Source: Tipula vernalis (taxonomy: Eukaryota; Arthropoda; Insecta; Diptera; Tipulidae). Taken from it: 64,000 nt of DNA. This document shows, in pieces, positions 1 through 11,440 of the stretch (position 1 is the stretch's first letter; every line of letters begins with the position of its first letter). A model generated the notes under the pieces. It was not told the DNA's origin, did not search any database, and saw nothing but the letters and a program-made list of their open reading frames with translations. Location of the stretch: the NCBI GenBank assembly GCA_958295665.1, contig OY282559.1, positions 273,556,047-273,620,046 of the forward strand, read 5' to 3'. Both the position numbers and the translations under genes were made by a program.

Positions 1-10
1 CACTTAGAAT

Positions 11-70
11 TTACTTTGGGATATCAATTAGTAACTATACAGTCATTACTTTGGGATATCAATTAGTAAC
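11..70. repeat. 25-bp direct duplication at the window edge
   Basis: The 25-bp string beginning ttactttgggatatcaatta occurs at 11-35 and again at 46-70, a 35-bp period. Its left side is cut by the window edge, so it could be the end of a longer tandem array. Confidence 0.7.
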
Positions 71-1081
71 ATACATTTAATATTATTCTATATATTTAAA
101 CATCAAATCAAATAACATATATTAGGCAATTTTTTTATGTAAATCTGGAAAGTAATCTTTTGTGGTTTGAATAATATGAATTTCTGACCCTGGTATAACT
201 TGAATTATTATTAATATGATATCGGTTTCTAAATAGAAAAGGCAGAATAATTTGTTTAGTGTAAAATATTTTGTAAAACTCTGTGAATTTTTGAAAAACT
301 GATATTTAAATAAGAAGAACGTCAAATTTAATAAGAATAACCACTGATACAAATTTTAATAGTGAGAATTTCATGGAAAAACATTTTGTTTTTGTTGTAC
401 GTTACGGTAAATGACCGTTACAGTATTCGTTCAAAACATCCAACTCGTAGTATTACAACTCATTTACCGTCCTTGTGAAGTAAATAACTATTCCATATTC
501 CATCGGAAAAATAATGACTTATATGGTATGTACCATATATTGTGCAAATGTCAATCAAAAATATTTTTATCGCAAATTCAAGACAAAATCAACAAGCAAC
601 TTTTTAAACAATTAAACGAAGCTGAAAAATTTAGATGAAATGCATTCATAAATTTTATTTAGTGAAATGAATTTGTATCTGGTCATCGCATATTGGAAAT
701 AGATCCCTCGCGGTCTCAACAATTTCCTTTGTAAAAGCTTATTAGAACTTCACCTTTTCAAATGTTTGCACTTTACCGAATTACAGGAGGTATAGCTTAC
801 TTAAATGAAATATTATTTTTACTTTTGCATATACTAAGGATGTTATAGCATGTTGTTACCCCCAATCAACCAAAAATTTAAACTTACAATATTGGATGCT
901 CAAAATGACTTTGTACCTTTCATACTCATTAGAAATGAATTAACATCTAAACTAGTAGAAATTAAAAAAGCAAACAACGCTACAACCCAGAGTAGTGCTT
1001 AGTGGGCGAAAGTGGCATAACAACGAAAAGGTTTTCTTATATATGAGTTCAGAAAGTGCCTGTCCCTAGCTTTATTTTTTT
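71..1081. other. AT-rich stretch, nothing recognised
   Basis: Short open frames on both strands here have low-complexity composition and no recognisable motif. I see no RNA gene or mobile-element terminus. Confidence 0.5.
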
Positions 1082-1361
1082 TTTTGTTTTGTTGTGGCAC
1101 ACTAATGAACGAAGAGAGAGAAGGTGAAGATGACCAAAATATCTTTTTGTTTTGGTAATCGATCCAACAATAATTACAAATGATTCAATAAATTCAAATA
1201 AGTTTGATGAAAAAAATTATGAAATTACCATTGAACATTTACAAAAATGTGTTCTTGAGCTTGCAAGAAAGCTAATTGCTGAAAAAGCTTTGAAAGGAAT
1301 AAGGTATTTTCGATCCAAAATTCAATTGCGGAGAATATTTTCAAACTCATTAAGTTCATTT
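1082..1361 (+). other. Older sequence that hosted the first jockey insertion (left half)
   Basis: An open frame from 1152 has protein-like composition (helical, charged; IEHLQKCVLELARKLI). It runs straight into the first jockey element at 1361. The 13-bp target duplication shows that the sequence once continued at 5202, so this frame is a broken exon or a fragment of an older element. I do not recognise the protein. Confidence 0.4.
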
Positions 1362-1494
1362 GGGGTGGGAAAGGGGGCTTAAGTCTATTGGTCTACAAAT
1401 AGCCCAAATGTCATCCTCACCTGCACGTGGTGAACCCTGGTAGATAACTAACGAGGCTCTGGCAACCGAGACACGGCGGTATAACCGACTATCC

Positions 1495-2401
1495 TATAAA
1501 ATTTCAAGCTACAGCGTTAAACAGTGGTGATATCAAAATAAATGTCACAGACGGTGATAGCTATAGAAAGTTAACAGGAGCTTTTAATGAAGAAAAGACA
1601 ACATGGTATTCCTACGAAGATAAGCAGACAAGGCAAACCAATGTCATTGCTAAGAAGCTACACGCTTCATGCAAACCAGAAGAGATAAAAGAGTATCTGT
1701 TGGAAAAAAAATACAAAATTAAAGAAGTTACACAGCTGCTAAAAAGAGGTGCAAAACACCTCTTCCATTATATATGTTGTCTTTTGAAAGAACAGGAGAC
1801 ATTAAAAATATTTATGCAATCAGCGAAATACTCCATATGAACGTGCAAATAGAAGCAGTTAAAAAATATAAACTGATCCCCCAGTGCAAAAAGTGCCAAG
1901 TCTACGGACACACGCAAAACTTTTGTAATAAGGAGCCCAGATACGTGAAATGTGTAGGAAAACACCGTACGGCTGAATGTACGAAACCAAAAGACACCCC
2001 ACCAAAATGTGTCAACTGTGGAGAGGCACATACCCAGCCAACTACTATCTTTTATTATAAAACAGCTGCAAAAAATTCGCAACAAAACAAGGGCAACTTC
2101 AATAAGTACCAGGCCAGAAATTAACTCAGCCTCAACAAGAATATCTACAAATTTAAGGCCACACCAAACATTAAACCAGCTATTACGAACTAATCCAAAT
2201 GTAACATTTTCTGATGTACTATCTATTGGAAGTTCGAGAAGACAATATAGTCCTCTTTTAGTTAATAATTCAAATAATAATCAAACTAATAAAATACTAC
2301 AAGATATTCTTAAAAGACTTAGTTCACAAGAAGAAAAGCAAGAAAAAGCCCTTATATCAATCCTACAAAGGCTTACCCTACTCGAAAAACATGGCAAATA
2401 A
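1495..2401 (+). pseudogene. Jockey copy 1 ORF1 (Gag-like nucleic-acid-binding protein), frameshifted
   Basis: In jockey elements ORF1 binds element RNA and escorts it to the nucleus. Here the N-terminal part reads in one frame to about 1780 (containing EEIKEYLLEKKYKIKEVTQL, the RNA-binding-like region before the knuckles). It then shifts to the frame 1774-2124, which carries a CCHC knuckle (CKKCQVYGHTQNFC) and a second, partly eroded one before PPKCVNCGEAH. A further shift near 2060-2110 leads to a C-terminal coil (about 2109-2401) rich in Q, E and K. The last codons overlap the ORF2 start at 2391. At least two frameshifts, so not translatable. Confidence 0.85.
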
Positions 2402-3543
2402 TTTAAAAATTCTTGCATAGAACTGCAATGGTATATTGCAACGACAAAATGAAATACAACTATATCTTGATTTAGAAAAAATAGATATATGTTTATTATC
2501 TGAAACACACCTTACTACTTAAAGTCATATAAAAATCCGCGGCTACGAAGTTCAATCAGCAGTTCATCCTAATAATACGCAACCACAAGTTAGTGGTATC
2601 CGCAATATATTGCCCACCTAGATATAACATCAAAGAGAATGCTTATATGTACTCAGTTCTTCAAGCAGCTCGTTGAAAAATTCGTATTCGGGGATGACTT
2701 CATCGCTAAACATACGAGCTGAGGATCAAGACTAACCACCACTAAAGGGAAAGAGCTTCATCAAGCAATAAATAAATACAACTGCAACTGGCATTCTACT
2801 GGAAAACCAACCTATTGGCCCAGTGATCAAAATAAAACACCAGACCTAATTGACTTCTTTATAACAAGAAAAATCCCGGTTGATTATATACAAGTGCAGG
2901 AAGGATTGGACTCCACATCTGACCACTCCTCTATTTTAATGATAATAAGTGATACAATAATTACTAATGATAAACAGCCACTGTTAACAAATAAATATAC
3001 TGATTGGAAAAAGTTCAGGAATGAACTAAACAATAGCATCATTTTTAACACACAACTTTCATCAGAAGAAACATTAGAACAGGAGGTGGAGAAGCTCGTC
3101 AAAGACATACAGCTAGCGACAAACATAAAAATAGCTGGTAAATGCTATCCAATGGAAATTGAATCACTAGTTATAGAGAAAAGAAGAACCCGAAGGGAAT
3201 GGCAACGTTCACGAGACACAACCGTTAAAAAGAGGTTAAATAATTTAACACAACGAATACGTAGGGAAATACGGAAATTTAAAAATAAATCAATAAATTC
3301 ATACCTACAATCTCTCACCTATGATAAAGGTAGTGATTATTCATTGTGGAAAGCAACCAAATATTTGAAAAGGCCAGTTATGAATATACCACCAATAAGA
3401 ACAAATAATGGTCACCTGGCTAAAAGCAAAGAAGAAAAAGCAGAAAAATTCGCGGATCATCTCGAGCGTACCTTTCAGCCAAATTTAACAACACTTAACC
3501 AACAGGATATACTGTTCGAAAACCAAACAACCATCCTGAGATA
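2391..3543 (+). pseudogene. Jockey copy 1 ORF2, endonuclease part (broken)
   Basis: ORF2 starts with ATG at 2391, overlapping the end of ORF1 by 11 bases, as is common in jockey-like elements. The apurinic-type endonuclease cuts target DNA to prime reverse transcription. Visible remnants are the N-terminal NCNG motif, LLSETHL (the catalytic glutamate region), and the C-terminal TSDHSS motif near 2915-2935. Stops occur at 2418 and 2519, and a deletion removes the middle of the domain around 2600. The frame 2894-3544 continues through the linker towards the RT. Confidence 0.8.
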
Positions 3544-3544
3544 G

Positions 3545-5020
3545 GAAATTCCATTAACTAATGCTAAAGAAGTTAAACAAGAAATGAATAACCATGTAGT
3601 ACTTAAAAAATCACCAGGATATGACCTGATAACTGGAGAGATTCTAAAAGAACTAGCTAATAAAGCTATTAAAAAAATATCGGGCGTAATTAATGCTTCC
3701 TTCAGACTCCGTTATGTTCCTCTATCTTGGAAATTTGCGGAAGTGATAATGATACCTAAGCCAGGTAAGCCACCAAGTGAACTGGCCTCGTACAGGCCAA
3801 TATCACTTTTTCCAACTGAGGAGTGTCTGATCAAAAGTCGATATTTACATCTTTCTTTTTGCTACTTACTTTTGATCACTTTTTTGTAGTAAATAGCTTG
3901 TTTTGACCAAAATCAAGAATTTTAGGAATATTTTTCATAGAGGAGTTGGCAATTTTTGGTACATGCTGGAAATAGCCACTTTTGGACTATTTCACTTAAA
4001 AAATTCTGCCCTGATAGAAAAAAAAAATATCATTTTGGAAAATGTAAATAGCGACTTTTGATCAGACACTCCTCAACTATGTCAAAACTATTTGAGAGAT
4101 TATTATTAAAACGAATTAAACCAGAAGTTGTAAAATCAGAAGCTGTTCCGTCCCATCAGTTTGGATTTAGAGAGGAACGCTCCACAATCGACCAAGTCCA
4201 TAGAATAACAGATATAATAGAAAAATCCTTAGAGGAAAAAAAAGATGTGAGAGGAGTGTCTTAGGGCCTTACCTTTTCGTACTGTTTACTAGCGACATAC
4301 CGCAGACGAGCAATACAACTATCGCCACGTTTGCAGATGACACTGTAATTCTAGCTGTTGGTGACACAATCGGTGAAGTCTCATTCAAACTACAAATAGC
4401 CGTAAATAATATACAAGATTGGCTAGCTAAGTGGAGAATTAAAGTGAATGGATCGAAGCCTACTCACATTAACTTCACTAATAGATCAATAGAACCACTA
4501 CCTGTGACTCTCAATAATATCCCTGTACCACATGCCAATCAAGCAAAATACCTTGGTATGAACCTTGATGCAAAGTTAAAGTGGAACGTACATATGAAAA
4601 AGAAAGCAGAAGAGCTTCAGTAAAAATATAGAAAAATGTACTGGTTAATTGGAAGAAACTCTCAGTTATCCATTCATAATAAACTTGTGCTTTACAAACA
4701 AGTACTCAAGCCGGTCTGGACATATGGACATATGGTATTTAACTATGGGGATGCACCAAAATCAGCAATCAACAGATAGTTCAACGATTTCAAAATAAAG
4801 TTCTCAGAGGAATTGTAAATGCCCCTTGGTATACACTCGTAATAGTGCCCTTAACAGAGATCTCGGAATAGACACAGTCACAAGTGAAATGAGAAAATGT
4901 GCACAAAAACACCAGGAGAGGCTCCATCATCACCCTAACATCGAAACTGCAAGACTACTTCATCAAGAGGGTATAATAAGAAGACTCAAGAGACTAAAAC
5001 CTTTTGAGTTACCTGAATAG
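3545..5020 (+). pseudogene. Jockey copy 1 ORF2, reverse transcriptase part (broken)
   Basis: Fragments in order: fingers (KSPGYDLITGEILKEL, IPKPGKPPSELASYRPIS) at 3584-3817; interruption by the inverted-repeat insertion at 3818-4074; SKLFERLLLKRI and HQFGFREERSTIDQVHRIT at 4081-4262. A deletion then removes the first catalytic Asp of the palm and the GVPQGS motif. The next piece carries FADDTVIL (the catalytic YxDD-type site) at about 4330, followed by thumb sequence to 4830. Further stops lie at 4621 and beyond. Enzymatically dead. Confidence 0.85.
3818..4074. mobile_element. 257-bp inverted-repeat element (MITE-like) inside jockey copy 1
   Basis: The ends are inverted repeats of about 32 bp starting GAGGAGTGTCTGATCAAAAG, with the mirror copy ending at 4074 and only one clear mismatch in the first 32 positions. 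AACT precedes it (3814-3817) and follows it (4075-4078). Removing it restores the continuous RT reading FPTMSKLFERLL. No coding capacity. The superfamily is unclear; the 4-bp duplication does not fit hAT, Tc1/mariner or piggyBac. Confidence 0.85.
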
Positions 5021-5201
5021 TCCGCACAATGCAACATCAACCAAACCAACACTTTATGGAAAGAACACATACTATATGAGTGCTTTATTATTATATTGTC
5101 AGAGTCAAACACTGTTAGTCAAAAATGACTAGTTACTTTGTAAAAAAATTTATTGTTATCATAAATAAAATATTAAAAAAAAAAAAAAATTAAGTTCATT
5201 T

Positions 5202-5741
5202 AAGATCATTTTTACTACCGTTTTCTACACTTTTATCTGGCAACTCATACGCAGAATTTAATCAAATATTTGGCTTTCTCAATAATCTATTCGAACTTAA
5301 AAATACGGAATATAGGTTTTTCAACACACATCGAACATTTAGGCGTTTACTCAAAACCGAATCCTTTTTTTAATTAACAATGAGTTAATTAAAGTTTTCA
5401 TTAATGGTGTCCCATCTGTAAAGAATAGTAAAATTGAGGGATGTTTTCTTGGTGCTCTGGAACGAACTTTAAATAATATAAAACTTTGAGCTGCAGAAAA
5501 CAAACTAAATATTTTGACAACAAAAAACTGTAAACTGCATCCATTGAGTTCAATGAGACTCTTAATTGTAGTAGTAAAAATATTAAGGAAAGGTGGTTTA
5601 GAAATAAAAATTCCCTGTTCCACATTTCAAGTACACTATGTCTTAGGACATACATATTTTAGGTGATAACTAAGGGCTAAATAATATTTTGGGGTACTCA
5701 TCATCTTTCAATGTTTATGATTTCGGTCAATTAAATAAACT
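5202..5741. other. Older host sequence between the two jockey copies
   Basis: This is the right half of the sequence interrupted by copy 1 and the left flank of copy 2. A plus-strand reading around 5370-5490 (FINGVPSVKNSKIEGCFLGA) and overlapping minus-strand frames look like eroded coding sequence, but I cannot assign a family. With both jockey insertions removed, 1348, 5189-5741 and 10071 onward become contiguous. Confidence 0.4.
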
Positions 5742-5753
5742 AACTTAGCGAAA

Positions 5754-7262
5754 ATGTTGAGATCACCAATTCTAAAGGTTTCAAATGTAAGTAGTTGTAC
5801 ACTACAACTAAAGACGGCTACGACAGTCGTGACTGCATCAAAAGTAACTAATAATAACCCTCAATCTGAGGAAGTAATCAAAGCTCTAGCCAATTATTTA
5901 TTTCAATTAAATAAAGCAATTCAATGGATGCAGCACCATATACAACTTCTTGAAGAAACAGTTAAAAACCTTAAACATAATCTAAAGATGGACTACCAAA
6001 CTGGTCAGGAAGTTTTGATTGAAGTAAAAGCCCTAAACCAGGAAAACAACAACAAAGAAACGGAATGTGCTAACTTAATTGAGTATCAAACCGACGAGGA
6101 AGATTTAGGAAAAGAGACCAATTGGATAATGAAAAAGTCAAAAAGGGCCCTAAAAGGAAAGCTGAGTCTTCCAGTTAAAGGAAAGCTGAGTCGTCCCCAG
6201 AAATGAACACTAGTGTGAATATATCAGGGGCAAAGGTAAACCAATTACCAACTATCAGCAAGACCAAGAAAGAAAAACCACCACCACCAATCAATATCAC
6301 ACATGTCGGTAAATTTAGCGTTATTCAAGCGCTAATGAAAGAAGTGACAGAAAAGGAGAATAAGCTTGTGTCGCTAAACAACAACGTCTGGAGGGTAAAT
6401 ATACCTAATTCATAGGGTTATAGAAAACTTTCAACTGTATGGAATGATAAAGGTCTCCAATAGTATACATATGAAGACAAAAATACCAGACCCATTAGAG
6501 TAGTTGTTAGGGGTCTACATCAAACATGCACACCAGATGAGATAATTGAAGACCTCAAAAGAAAAAAACGAACGATCTTAGATGCAGTTAATATGTATAA
6601 AATTGAAAGGAAGTCTACCGGCAAAGGAGGGAGTATTGTTAATAAAATAAAATTACCACTATTCACATTCTGACCTTTGCAAACTCAGAGAAAATGGAGA
6701 ACATATTCAACATTAGAAACATCTTGGGAATGGTTGTCTGAATGGAGCCATTGAAAAAGGAAACAGGGATCATACCACAATACAAAAAGTGTCAGGCATA
6801 CAACCACACGCAAAAATACTGCAATCGTGAAATCAGATGCATAAAAAAATGTGCGGAAAGCATAACACTAAAGAATGCGTGATAAATAAGAACACTCCAG
6901 CAAATTGTGCTAACTGCCAAGGAACCCATCCTGCTAGCTATAGAGGGTGTGAAGTAGCCAAAACACTGCAAAACATGCGAAATAGGACAAACAAAAACCA
7001 GCCAAAGAGAGCAACGAAAGAAAAAGAAATCCCGCCAAAAACTGTCACTACGTTCCATAGTGCGAAAGTGGCAAAGAGATTCTCATACTCACAAGCAGCA
7101 AGACAAGGACTACCTGGGCCTACAGATCAAAATGTTGGAATTCAACAACCTATGACAATAATACAAAACACCTTGAATGCTATTGTCAATCGCCTTTCTA
7201 AAATAGAAGAAAATGTAGAGTTTCTAAACAAGAGACAAGTTAATCTTGAACAACTAGTATGA
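5754..7262 (+). pseudogene. Jockey copy 2 ORF1 (Gag-like), frameshifted
   Basis: The first frame, 5754-6206, encodes a predicted coiled coil (LNKAIQWMQHHIQLLEETVK) and a basic C-terminus with an internal DNA duplication at about 6160-6195. The frame 6203-6415 continues. Then VVVRGLHQTCTPDEIIEDLK (about 6500-6560) is the RNA-binding-like region before the knuckles in jockey Gag proteins. Knuckle-like sequence follows near 6790-6830 with its first cysteine lost (YKKCQAYNHTQKYC), then CANCQGTHPASYRGC at about 6908-6950 in the frame 6837-7262. At least four frame changes and one stop. Confidence 0.85.
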
Positions 7263-7337
7263 CATCGAGAAAATATTAAGGAGATTCCTAGCAAAAAAGT
7301 TGCTTTATCTTCTGATCCTTCACTCCAAAAAAAAAAT

Positions 7338-8367
7338 GAACAAAACACTAAGAATATTAACCTGGAATGCTAATGGACTTCTACAGCATCCTCCAGAGCT
7401 AGAAATCTTTTAGAATACAGAAAAAATTGATATGCTTAATAGCAGAGAGCCATTTCACTAGAAAGTCTTATGCAAATATAAAAGGTTACTCTTGCTACTA
7501 TTCTATATATACATCCAGCAGAAAGAGCTAGGGGTGGAGCAACAATATTCATCAGAGAAAACATCAAACACTTCGAAGATGTCAAACTCGAAATAGAGAC
7601 AATGCAAATTGTATCACTTAGCGTGCAACTAAACAATTACAAGAAGCTGCGGGTTGCTGCGATATATTGTCCACCAAGGCATTCAACTTAAAAAGGATGA
7701 TTACCTCTCAATGCTCAAAATGATGGGCTCAAATTTCGTCATAGGAGGAGACTTCAATGCCAAACATACGCATTGGGGTTCGAGACTAATATCACCTAAA
7801 GGTAGAGAACTATTAGAAGCTGAACATCAAATAAACTGCGAATTTCGTTCAAGTGGTATTCCTACTTATTGGCCAACGGATACAAACAAAATACCAGACG
7901 TGATTGACTTTTTCATAGCTAAAGGTATTTCAGAAAACTATATCCACATCGAAAATAACGAAGGTTTATCCTCGGATCATTCTTCAATCATACTTACGAT
8001 CAGTGAAACAATAATTGAAAAAGAAAAGCCACCAAGGTTATCAAGCGGGAAGACCAATTGGGGGAAATTCGCATTATTAATTGAGAAAAGTATTGATCTT
8101 CAAGTCCCAATCAAAAACCGAACACAACTTGAAAGAGAAGTACAGCTGCTGATAAGCAATATACAGACTGCATCATGGGAAAGCACTCCCCGTGCTAAAA
8201 ATAAACCCCACAAGAATGAAACATTTACACAAGAAATAAGAAATCTGGTCAGAGAAAAGAGGAAAGCTCACAAAATCTGGCATAGAAATCGAGCACCGGA
8301 GAGCAAAACTATCTTCAATCAGCTCAAAAACAAGCTGCAGAAGTTAGACAAGAAACCAAAGCGGTAA
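7338..8367 (+). pseudogene. Jockey copy 2 ORF2, endonuclease part (broken)
   Basis: The ATG at 7338 starts the typical ILTWNANGL opening of the endonuclease. Frameshifts and stops follow to about 7650. The frame 7654-8367 then preserves the C-terminal half: GGDFNAKHTHWGS (the catalytic GDFN block), IPDVIDFF, and LSSDHSSI (the terminal SDH motif whose Asp and His are catalytic), followed by the basic linker. The enzyme would nick target DNA during insertion; this copy cannot make it intact. Confidence 0.85.
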
Positions 8368-8373
8368 GCTTTA

Positions 8374-9916
8374 ACAAATATTTAATAAATCTTTCTGGCC
8401 ACAAAGAAAGCGATTACTCTTTATGGAAAGCTACAAAGGGACTAAAGAGATCAAAAGAGCAGGTGTCGCCAATTATAAAAGCAGATGGTACTTGGGCCAA
8501 AAGCCCCAAAGACAAAGCTGATCTTTTTGCTGAACATCTAGAAGAGATGTTCCAACCTTTGACTAGACAAACAGCAGATGAAAATACCTTTCAATGCAAA
8601 AAGAAGATGAGTTAGACATACAACCAGTTACAATGAAGGAACTCAAAAATGAAATCAAACATAAGCGTTTAGAATGAAATATGGTCCTCAGCAGTGGAAA
8701 ATAGCAAAAGTTATTATGATCCCTAAGCCTAATAAGCCACCTAATGAGAAAACGTCATACAGAACTATATCTGAACTACCATCATTGTTCAAACTCTTCG
8801 AAAAATTACTCCTGAAAAGGATGAGACCTCTGATTAAAGAAAGACACCTGTTACCATCGCACCAATTTGGTTTCAGAGAGACACTTCACCATAGAGCAGG
8901 TACACAGAGTCACTAACGTGATTGAGAAGACCCTTGAAAACAAAAAGGTATGTTCTGGAGTTTTCCTTGATGTTGCCCAGGCCTTTGACCAAGTCTGGCA
9001 TCGAGGACTGGAATATAAATTACATCGCGACCTTCCTAAACAGTTCTATGAGATATTAAAATCATACAATGGAGGGAGATATTTCAGAGTGAAATATGAA
9101 GGAGAGTTCTCATCACTCAAGAGAATTAAAGCAGGCGTACCACAAGGAAGCGTGCTCGGACCAGTCTTGTATTTGCTTTATAGGACAGACATACCTATTA
9201 CTGGAGAAACAGATATTGCAACCTGCGGATGATACAGCAATCTTGGCGGTTGGAAGTACAATCGAAGAAACAACCAGCAAATTACAGCACACTGTGAATG
9301 AGATTGTCCACTGGACAAAAAAATGGAGATTAAAATTGAATGAGCTAAAATCAATTCACACAACATTCACCTATCTAAAAGTTGATCACTTACCTATCTA
9401 CATAAATTGGCAGGAAATATCATATGCGAACACGGCAAAATACCTAGGTATGACGCTCGACGCCAAGTTAAAATGGAAAGAGCATGTCAAGAAAAGAAGG
9501 CAAGAATTGGATATAAAGTTCAGAAAAATGTATTGGCTCATCGGAAGAAATAGTGAGCTTACCATTCACAATAAGCTGCTTTTATATAGGCAAATACTAA
9601 AGCCTGTGTGGACCTATGGCATCCAGCTCTGGGGATACACAAAGAAAACGAACGTTAAAATTATACAAACGTTCCAGAACAAAGTACTGCGATACATTGT
9701 CAATGCACTTTGGTATATTAGAAACGATAATCTACATAGGGATCTAAAGATGGAACCCGTCAACGAAGCAATCACAAAAAAATGCCAAAACATATACCCA
9801 GCGTTTACAACTCCATGAAAACACGGATATTCAACATATTGTCAACGACGTCGACAGCGCAGTGGCAAGACGGCTAAAGAGAACGAAGCCGTTTGATTTA
9901 GTTCCTCAGAACTGAA
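8374..9916 (+). pseudogene. Jockey copy 2 ORF2, reverse transcriptase part (broken)
   Basis: Pieces in order: SDYSLWKATK linker at about 8410; a deletion near 8665 removing the KSPGxD region; QWKIAKVIMIPKPNKPPNEK at 8690; KLFEKLLLKRMRP; HQFGFRE then a 1-base shift at 8880 into the frame 8867-9232. That frame includes FLDVAQAFDQVWH (first catalytic Asp) and GVPQGSVLGP. A 2-base loss near 9222 moves the second catalytic pair ADDTAIL into the frame 9096-9818, which then carries the thumb and C-terminal domain. The tail is frameshifted again at about 9790. Confidence 0.88.
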
Positions 9917-10070
9917 AGTTGCTGATTTAACGGGAAGATCTGGGCCCACTGGGAATAACTACTGTGTTATAGCCCAACTAACAGAGAATTAAAATAAGAA
10001 AGAAAAATTGCTAAATGAGTTGTAATAACTTAGTCGTAATAAATTTAAAAAAAAAAAAATTAAATAAACT

Positions 10071-11170
10071 TAATAAAGAGGAAACACAAACTGATTCAGT
10101 AGAGGTATTAAGGGAAAGGAACAGGAATTAAGGAAAACTCCATAGCTATTTAACGAAATTTCGTCGTTCCTTGTTACAGATAATTTGGGATGTGGCGTAA
10201 AGCATTTGTTTTTGGGAATTTGCAAATATGTACAACTTACGTAGTATCTTGAAATACTTTATTTATCAGATGAAATATTTATCGCTTGAAAATTTTAACT
10301 TTAAAAAACAAATATTTTACTAAGGCGAATTGAGATTGGTAACGTCAGTGAACCTATTCAAAAAAGCCACATAGAGAACGGACATTTTTTATTGACGGCT
10401 AGAGAAGGGAGGGCATTGTTCCGTGTTTTGCCATTGATTATTGGATGTGATATACCTTCAACGGATAATCTTTATAAATTTTTACGTATTTTTACCAAAT
10501 TAATTGATATAATTTATAACATATTTATGCAATCAATTTTTCAAAATGAATTTGAATTAACTGATAAATTGTTTCGTTGTCAAAATAGTGACAATATAAT
10601 TTTCCGTAGAGTAACATTTAAAATAGGGTATTTCTTCAGTAATTCGAACACAAAAATTATCTATGAAATAAGAGATACCAATTTATCAAAATAATTAATT
10701 TGCAGTTTGTAATTTATTTAGTCATCTTGTTTTTAACTCTCATTACCATTGTTACGAAATCCTATTGCCCAACTAATTCACATTATTTAAAATCGGGTTG
10801 CAAGGTTATCCGATTTAAAGAAAGTTCTGCACAAACTTAATGATGTATCCTTCTCTTTAAAATTTAAAAATTAAGGTTTTGGCACAGTTTTGTGATTTTT
10901 GGGGATGTTTTTGGATAAATGATTTTTGGGAAAACAATTTCTGGGCAAACGATATTTGACGAAATGATCTTTTTGAAATCATTATTTATGGAAATAAGTA
11001 TTAGGGAAACGACTTTTGCGAAAACGTATACCCAACCCATTCAATCTTAAATCTCTTTATTTTTAATAACGGGAATGCTTCTACTTGTCTTCTGCCAAAT
11101 AAATATGGCACTCTAGTACAAAAAATATAAATATCCCGCAAATTTAAATTTTAAAGTCAAATTATAATAT
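10071..11170. other. Non-coding or unrecognised stretch
   Basis: The only longer frame is 10392-10694 (plus), 100 residues, rich in I, F, N and K as expected from AT-rich DNA. It shows no motif I recognise. No element ends seen. Confidence 0.4.
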
Positions 11171-11173
11171 CGT

Positions 11174-11440
11174 TTATAATAACGCAGTTTTAAGAATAAG
11201 GCGGATACATGGAACATTGATAACTAATAGATCAGCCGCATGTTTTGAGAATTGTTTGTCATTTGTGTTACTATTAAGCCGCGATACAAAAATCCATTTT
11301 CTAGGATCTCCAGCTTCAAGTAAATTATGGCCATTACTAGAACCAACACCAATAATTGGCTCATTTTGTTGTCGAGAGTGTTCCTCTGTTCCGGCATTTT
11401 GAGTAAAATTGTAATAATATTGGTTGCCACTAAATGTCAT
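11174..11440 (-). pseudogene. Possible non-LTR ORF1 fragment
   Basis: The 88-residue minus frame contains DPRKWIFVSRLNSNTNDKQF followed later by VPCIRLILK. This K-W-[IL]-F-[VL]-SR...T...V-x-C-x-[KR]-L pattern resembles a domain in ORF1 proteins of CR1-like insect retroelements; that is recalled from family knowledge. Nothing around it supports a complete element. It could also be a short exon of an unrelated gene. Confidence 0.35.

Larger units (their letters stand above)
1362..5188 (+). mobile_element. Jockey-type non-LTR retrotransposon, copy 1 (dead)
   Basis: The element is bounded by a perfect 13-bp target duplication ATTAAGTTCATTT (1349-1361 and 5189-5201) and ends in a run of about 15 A. 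It has two consecutive ORF remnants: a Gag-like ORF1 with zinc knuckles, then an ORF2 with AP endonuclease and reverse transcriptase. Stops and frameshifts occur in both, the RT carries a 257-bp insertion at 3818, and part of the RT palm is deleted near 4262. The first ~130 bases (1362-1490) have no counterpart in copy 2 and could be a 5' UTR or a chimeric 5' end. It belongs to the same family as copy 2 downstream but is clearly diverged from it. Confidence 0.9.
5742..10057 (+). mobile_element. Jockey-type non-LTR retrotransposon, copy 2 (nearly full length, dead)
   Basis: Flanked by a perfect 13-bp target duplication AATTAAATAAACT (5729-5741 and 10058-10070), with a poly(A) run at 10047-10059. 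ORF1 begins 12 bases inside the left end; ORF2 follows. The element keeps all expected blocks (coil, RNA-binding region, zinc knuckles, endonuclease, RT, C-terminal region) at about 4.3 kb, but carries many frameshifts. It shares protein-level identity with copy 1 over the whole RT, so both come from one family. Confidence 0.92.

Noticed and set aside
122..638. Open frames near the left edge as small genes
   Set aside because: Low-complexity Phe/Leu/Ile/Lys composition, no motif, no splice context; expected by chance in AT-rich DNA.
1400..1490. Possible structured RNA or rRNA-like piece at the 5' end of jockey copy 1 (ggctctggcaaccgagacac)
   Set aside because: It looked like a functional RNA at first, but I could match it to no rRNA, snRNA or tRNA; it is more simply 5' UTR of the element.
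5351..5655. Two overlapping minus-strand frames between the jockey copies
   Set aside because: They overlap each other in different frames, and the plus strand gives an equally protein-like reading; no family recognised.
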